Assembly (NCBI GenBank): GCA_017408185.1 | Contig: JAFQVE010000560.1 | Location: forward strand, 1 to 10,299 | DNA from: Oscillospiraceae bacterium | GTDB lineage: Bacteria > Bacillota_A > Clostridia > Oscillospirales > JAAYXM01 | Direction of reading: 5' to 3' | Length of the DNA stretch: 10,299 nt | Shown: piece by piece, positions 8,230-10,299 of the stretch | Position numbering within the stretch: position 1 is the first letter of the stretch | Layout of the letters: the number at the start of each line of letters is the position of its first letter | Program-made: the position numbers and the translations under genes | Notes under the pieces: model-generated | Database searches by the model: none | Seen by the model: only the letters and a program-made list of their open reading frames with translations | Told to the model about the DNA's origin: nothing

Positions 8230-10299
8230 TTAGTCTGCATATATTACCTTGTAATCGTTGCCGTCCTTGTAGATGAGATATCCACGGGCGTTTGTGTAGC
8301 TGTCCTTGGTCGGCTTTGCAGTAAACTGACCGTGCGCCTTCTTCCATTGCGAAGTCGCTTTTTCATAACTGCTGTCAACAGTGAGCTTATCTCCTGCTTC
8401 ACCGAAGAGAATACCAACCTCTACGATTTCATATGCACCCTTATCATATTCTATCATACGTGAGGTGCCTTTTGCACTGTCAAGATATACCATTGGAAGT
8501 GACTTATCATATCCCGCTGCCGCTGTTGTGATATTTGTTGCATCCCAAATATTGAAGCTGTAAGTCTTTCCGAAGTCTACAACCTTACCGCCACGGAGCC
8601 AGAAAACCTCGTCCTGAGCCTCTAAAACAACCTGCGTGTCATAATAATTTGCGTCTTCATCTTTTGACTTTTCAGTTATACCTTCTGCAAGTGCAATGTT
8701 ATAAGTATTCGTTGTCTTTTCAAACTGTGCAATGTGACGGGTAATTCCGTCAATGACTTCTTCTCTCCAAGTTTTCAGGAACTTATATCCGAGAAGAGTC
8801 GGGTCTTCTGTCGGCTCTGATGTGCCGAGGAACTCACCATTAAAGTTATACCACTCATCTTTCGAGTCATCTTCTGTATAAACCGCTGTGAGCATTGTAT
8901 GAGTCATTGCCTTGAAGGAATATTCATTTTCAAGAGAAACAACCTGACCGTCTGCAGTTCCACGCATCCAACCGCGGAAAGTGTATCCTTCGTATGTCGG
9001 TGCATTTACTGTTACATCTGCGCCGCGGGTAAGCGTTGCTGCCTTTGCAGCTTCAACCGCATTATTATCAACATCTTTTGCGGTTATCTCTATCGGACAC
9101 TCGTCAACATTTGATTCAGCATAGAACGATACAGTAGGTGCTTTCGGGAGAGTTACCGTAACATCAACCTCACCAAGGATGTAGTTACCGGACTTCGCCT
9201 GAATCTTTGCTGCACCTGCGCCAACTGCAGTAACAGTTGTGCCGGATATAGTTGCAACAGCATTATTTGTGCTTTCATATGTAATTCCCGTTGTATCTGT
9301 TGCGGCTTTGCCGTCGGATGTATATACCGTTGAAGTGAGAGTTGTTGTGCCGAGAACCTCAAGCTCGGAATTTTCAAGCATCATTTTTGCCCAGATGGGA
9401 GCTTTTCCTGTTCCACCGTTAAGGGTAAGCTTTACAGGAGTAAGTGCTGTGCCTTCAGTTCCGGTATTTTTCCATACCATAAGATACTCACCAGCATTTG
9501 GTGCTGAGAAAATAACTTCTTCTGTGGTTTTGAACTGATTAGTTTCATCATAGAAGTTTACATTCGAAAGCACAGGTGTTGAAGCAGAAATTGTGCTTGC
9601 AATATCCATATCGGCAGTATAGGGCAGAATATACATACTTCCGCTTTTTGCCGAAGATGTGCCTCTGCTTGTCTTTTGTCCTGCAAGATATAAAAGGGAA
9701 GCCATATAATCGCCGGCTACAGGAACTCTTATTTTATAAGCAGTATATTCATCACTGTTTGCCGCCAGTTCAAGATCCGCAACAAATCTGTATATTTTCG
9801 GTTCGACCTCTTTCATCTTCTGATCCCAGATCGCAGGGAGTTCGTCTGTGCTTGTTGTTGTAAAGTATTCTACTCTTCCATTGGATGTCCATAATTCATA
9901 AGTGATCAGATTTGCAGAAGCGGCAGTGCTGTTGCTTCCTACATAAGTATCGTACTCAACCTTGATTCCGGAAAGATCAACTACGTTGATTTTTTGTGTA
10001 TAGGTTTCACCACCAACAGTTGCGGTTACTGTTGCTGTTCCGGTTTTGTAGGTAGTTATCTCTCCAAGCTCGGAAACCTTTGCTACATCTTCGTTATCGC
10101 TTTCGTATGTAACATAGTCATTGAGGAGCTTCTGTGTGACCTGGTCGCTTGTTACTTCGACAGATGCGGTAGCTTCCTCACCGACTCCGAGAGTTGTCTT
10201 GTCGATAGAAAGCTCGACAACAGGAGATGCTAATTTGTCCAAAGTCAAGCTTTTGAGATCGAATGTACAAAGTCCTTTTGTATCGGTAACAAATACAAA
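8230..10299 (-). CDS. Secreted multidomain surface protein, C-terminal part (5' end outside window): Ig-like, CBM-like and InlB-like modules
   Basis: The frame stays open to the window edge, giving 689 codons of a longer protein; the start lies beyond position 10299. Counting from the edge: BIG_2-type Ig domain about 24-105 (SIDKTTLGVGEEATASVEV, YESDNEDVAKVSELGEI); CBM-like module about 110-295; a second Ig-like domain about 300-385 (YESTNNAVATISGTTVTAVG); an InlB/Listeria-Bacteroides-type repeat about 413-471 (APTYEGYTFRGW ... MLTAVYTE); a more degenerate repeat-like stretch about 480-527; and a C-terminal module about 528-689 ending in ARGYLIYKDGNDYKVIYAD. No catalytic domain, SLH motif, LPXTG or dockerin is visible in this part. 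The CBM-like module is homologous to the N-terminal module of the downstream lyase (shared YTAYK, MYILP/MYIIP, NVNF and LMVW/LLVW blocks). The stop is 78 bp upstream of the lyase start on the same strand with no evident promoter between them, so the two are probably co-transcribed. The function is likely glycan binding or surface scaffolding, but a catalytic domain may lie upstream. Confidence 0.85.
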   Translation of the reverse strand, partial: FVFVTDTKGLCTFDLKSLTLDKLASPVVELSIDKTTLGVGEEATASVEVTSDQVTQKLLNDYVTYESDNEDVAKVSELGEITTYKTGTATVTATVGGETYTQKINVVDLSGIKVEYDTYVGSNSTAASANLITYELWTSNGRVEYFTTTSTDELPAIWDQKMKEVEPKIYRFVADLELAANSDEYTAYKIRVPVAGDYMASLLYLAGQKTSRGTSSAKSGSMYILPYTADMDIASTISASTPVLSNVNFYDETNQFKTTEEVIFSAPNAGEYLMVWKNTGTEGTALTPVKLTLNGGTGKAPIWAKMMLENSELEVLGTTTLTSTVYTSDGKAATDTTGITYESTNNAVATISGTTVTAVGAGAAKIQAKSGNYILGEVDVTVTLPKAPTVSFYAESNVDECPIEITAKDVDNNAVEAAKAATLTRGADVTVNAPTYEGYTFRGWMRGTADGQVVSLENEYSFKAMTHTMLTAVYTEDDSKDEWYNFNGEFLGTSEPTEDPTLLGYKFLKTWREEVIDGITRHIAQFEKTTNTYNIALAEGITEKSKDEDANYYDTQVVLEAQDEVFWLRGGKVVDFGKTYSFNIWDATNITTAAAGYDKSLPMVYLDSAKGTSRMIEYDKGAYEIVEVGILFGEAGDKLTVDSSYEKATSQWKKAHGQFTAKPTKDSYTNARGYLIYKDGNDYKVIYAD

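Noticed and set aside
10246..10248. TTG as the start codon of the upstream gene
   Set aside because: The frame continues open to the window edge, and no signal peptide follows the TTG; the real start is outside the window.

Overview
The window looks like accessory, cell-surface DNA from a Gram-positive clostridial bacterium, probably a gut or rumen Oscillospiraceae-like lineage. This is inferred from three S-layer homology (SLH) motifs at a C-terminus, many bacterial Ig-like (BIG_2-type) modules, an InlB-type repeat, and short palindromic repeat elements of a kind I associate with such genomes. No 16S or marker gene is present, so the taxonomic call is tentative.

All coding is on the minus strand, transcribed from high to low coordinates. 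From 10299 to 8230 lies the C-terminal 689 codons of a secreted multidomain protein whose start is outside the window. It has Ig-like, carbohydrate-binding-like and InlB-like modules and an unrecognised C-terminal module. After a 78-bp gap with a stem-loop and a strong ribosome binding site, positions 8151 to 115 encode one giant protein of 2678 residues. Its order is: signal peptide, three carbohydrate-binding-like modules interleaved with about seven Ig-like domains, a heparinase II/III-type polysaccharide lyase with a four-cysteine zinc-ribbon-like insert, a putative Ig domain, a Gly10 plus acidic linker, and three SLH motifs. The two genes share a homologous carbohydrate-binding-like module and probably form one operon for capturing and cleaving a uronic-acid-containing polysaccharide at the cell surface. 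The substrate cannot be read from the sequence.

The most unusual signal is a short palindromic repeat family. Two 53-bp copies (289-341 and 688-740) sit inside the SLH-encoding end of the giant gene, in the same orientation and codon phase. They share both ends and have different 19-bp cores, so each adds about 17 residues containing LLLEEK without breaking the frame. A third, divergent and truncated relative lies in non-coding DNA at the window edge (1-30). The 114 bp after the stop codon also holds 7-bp tandem repeats (87-114) and a perfect 8-bp hairpin (67-85).
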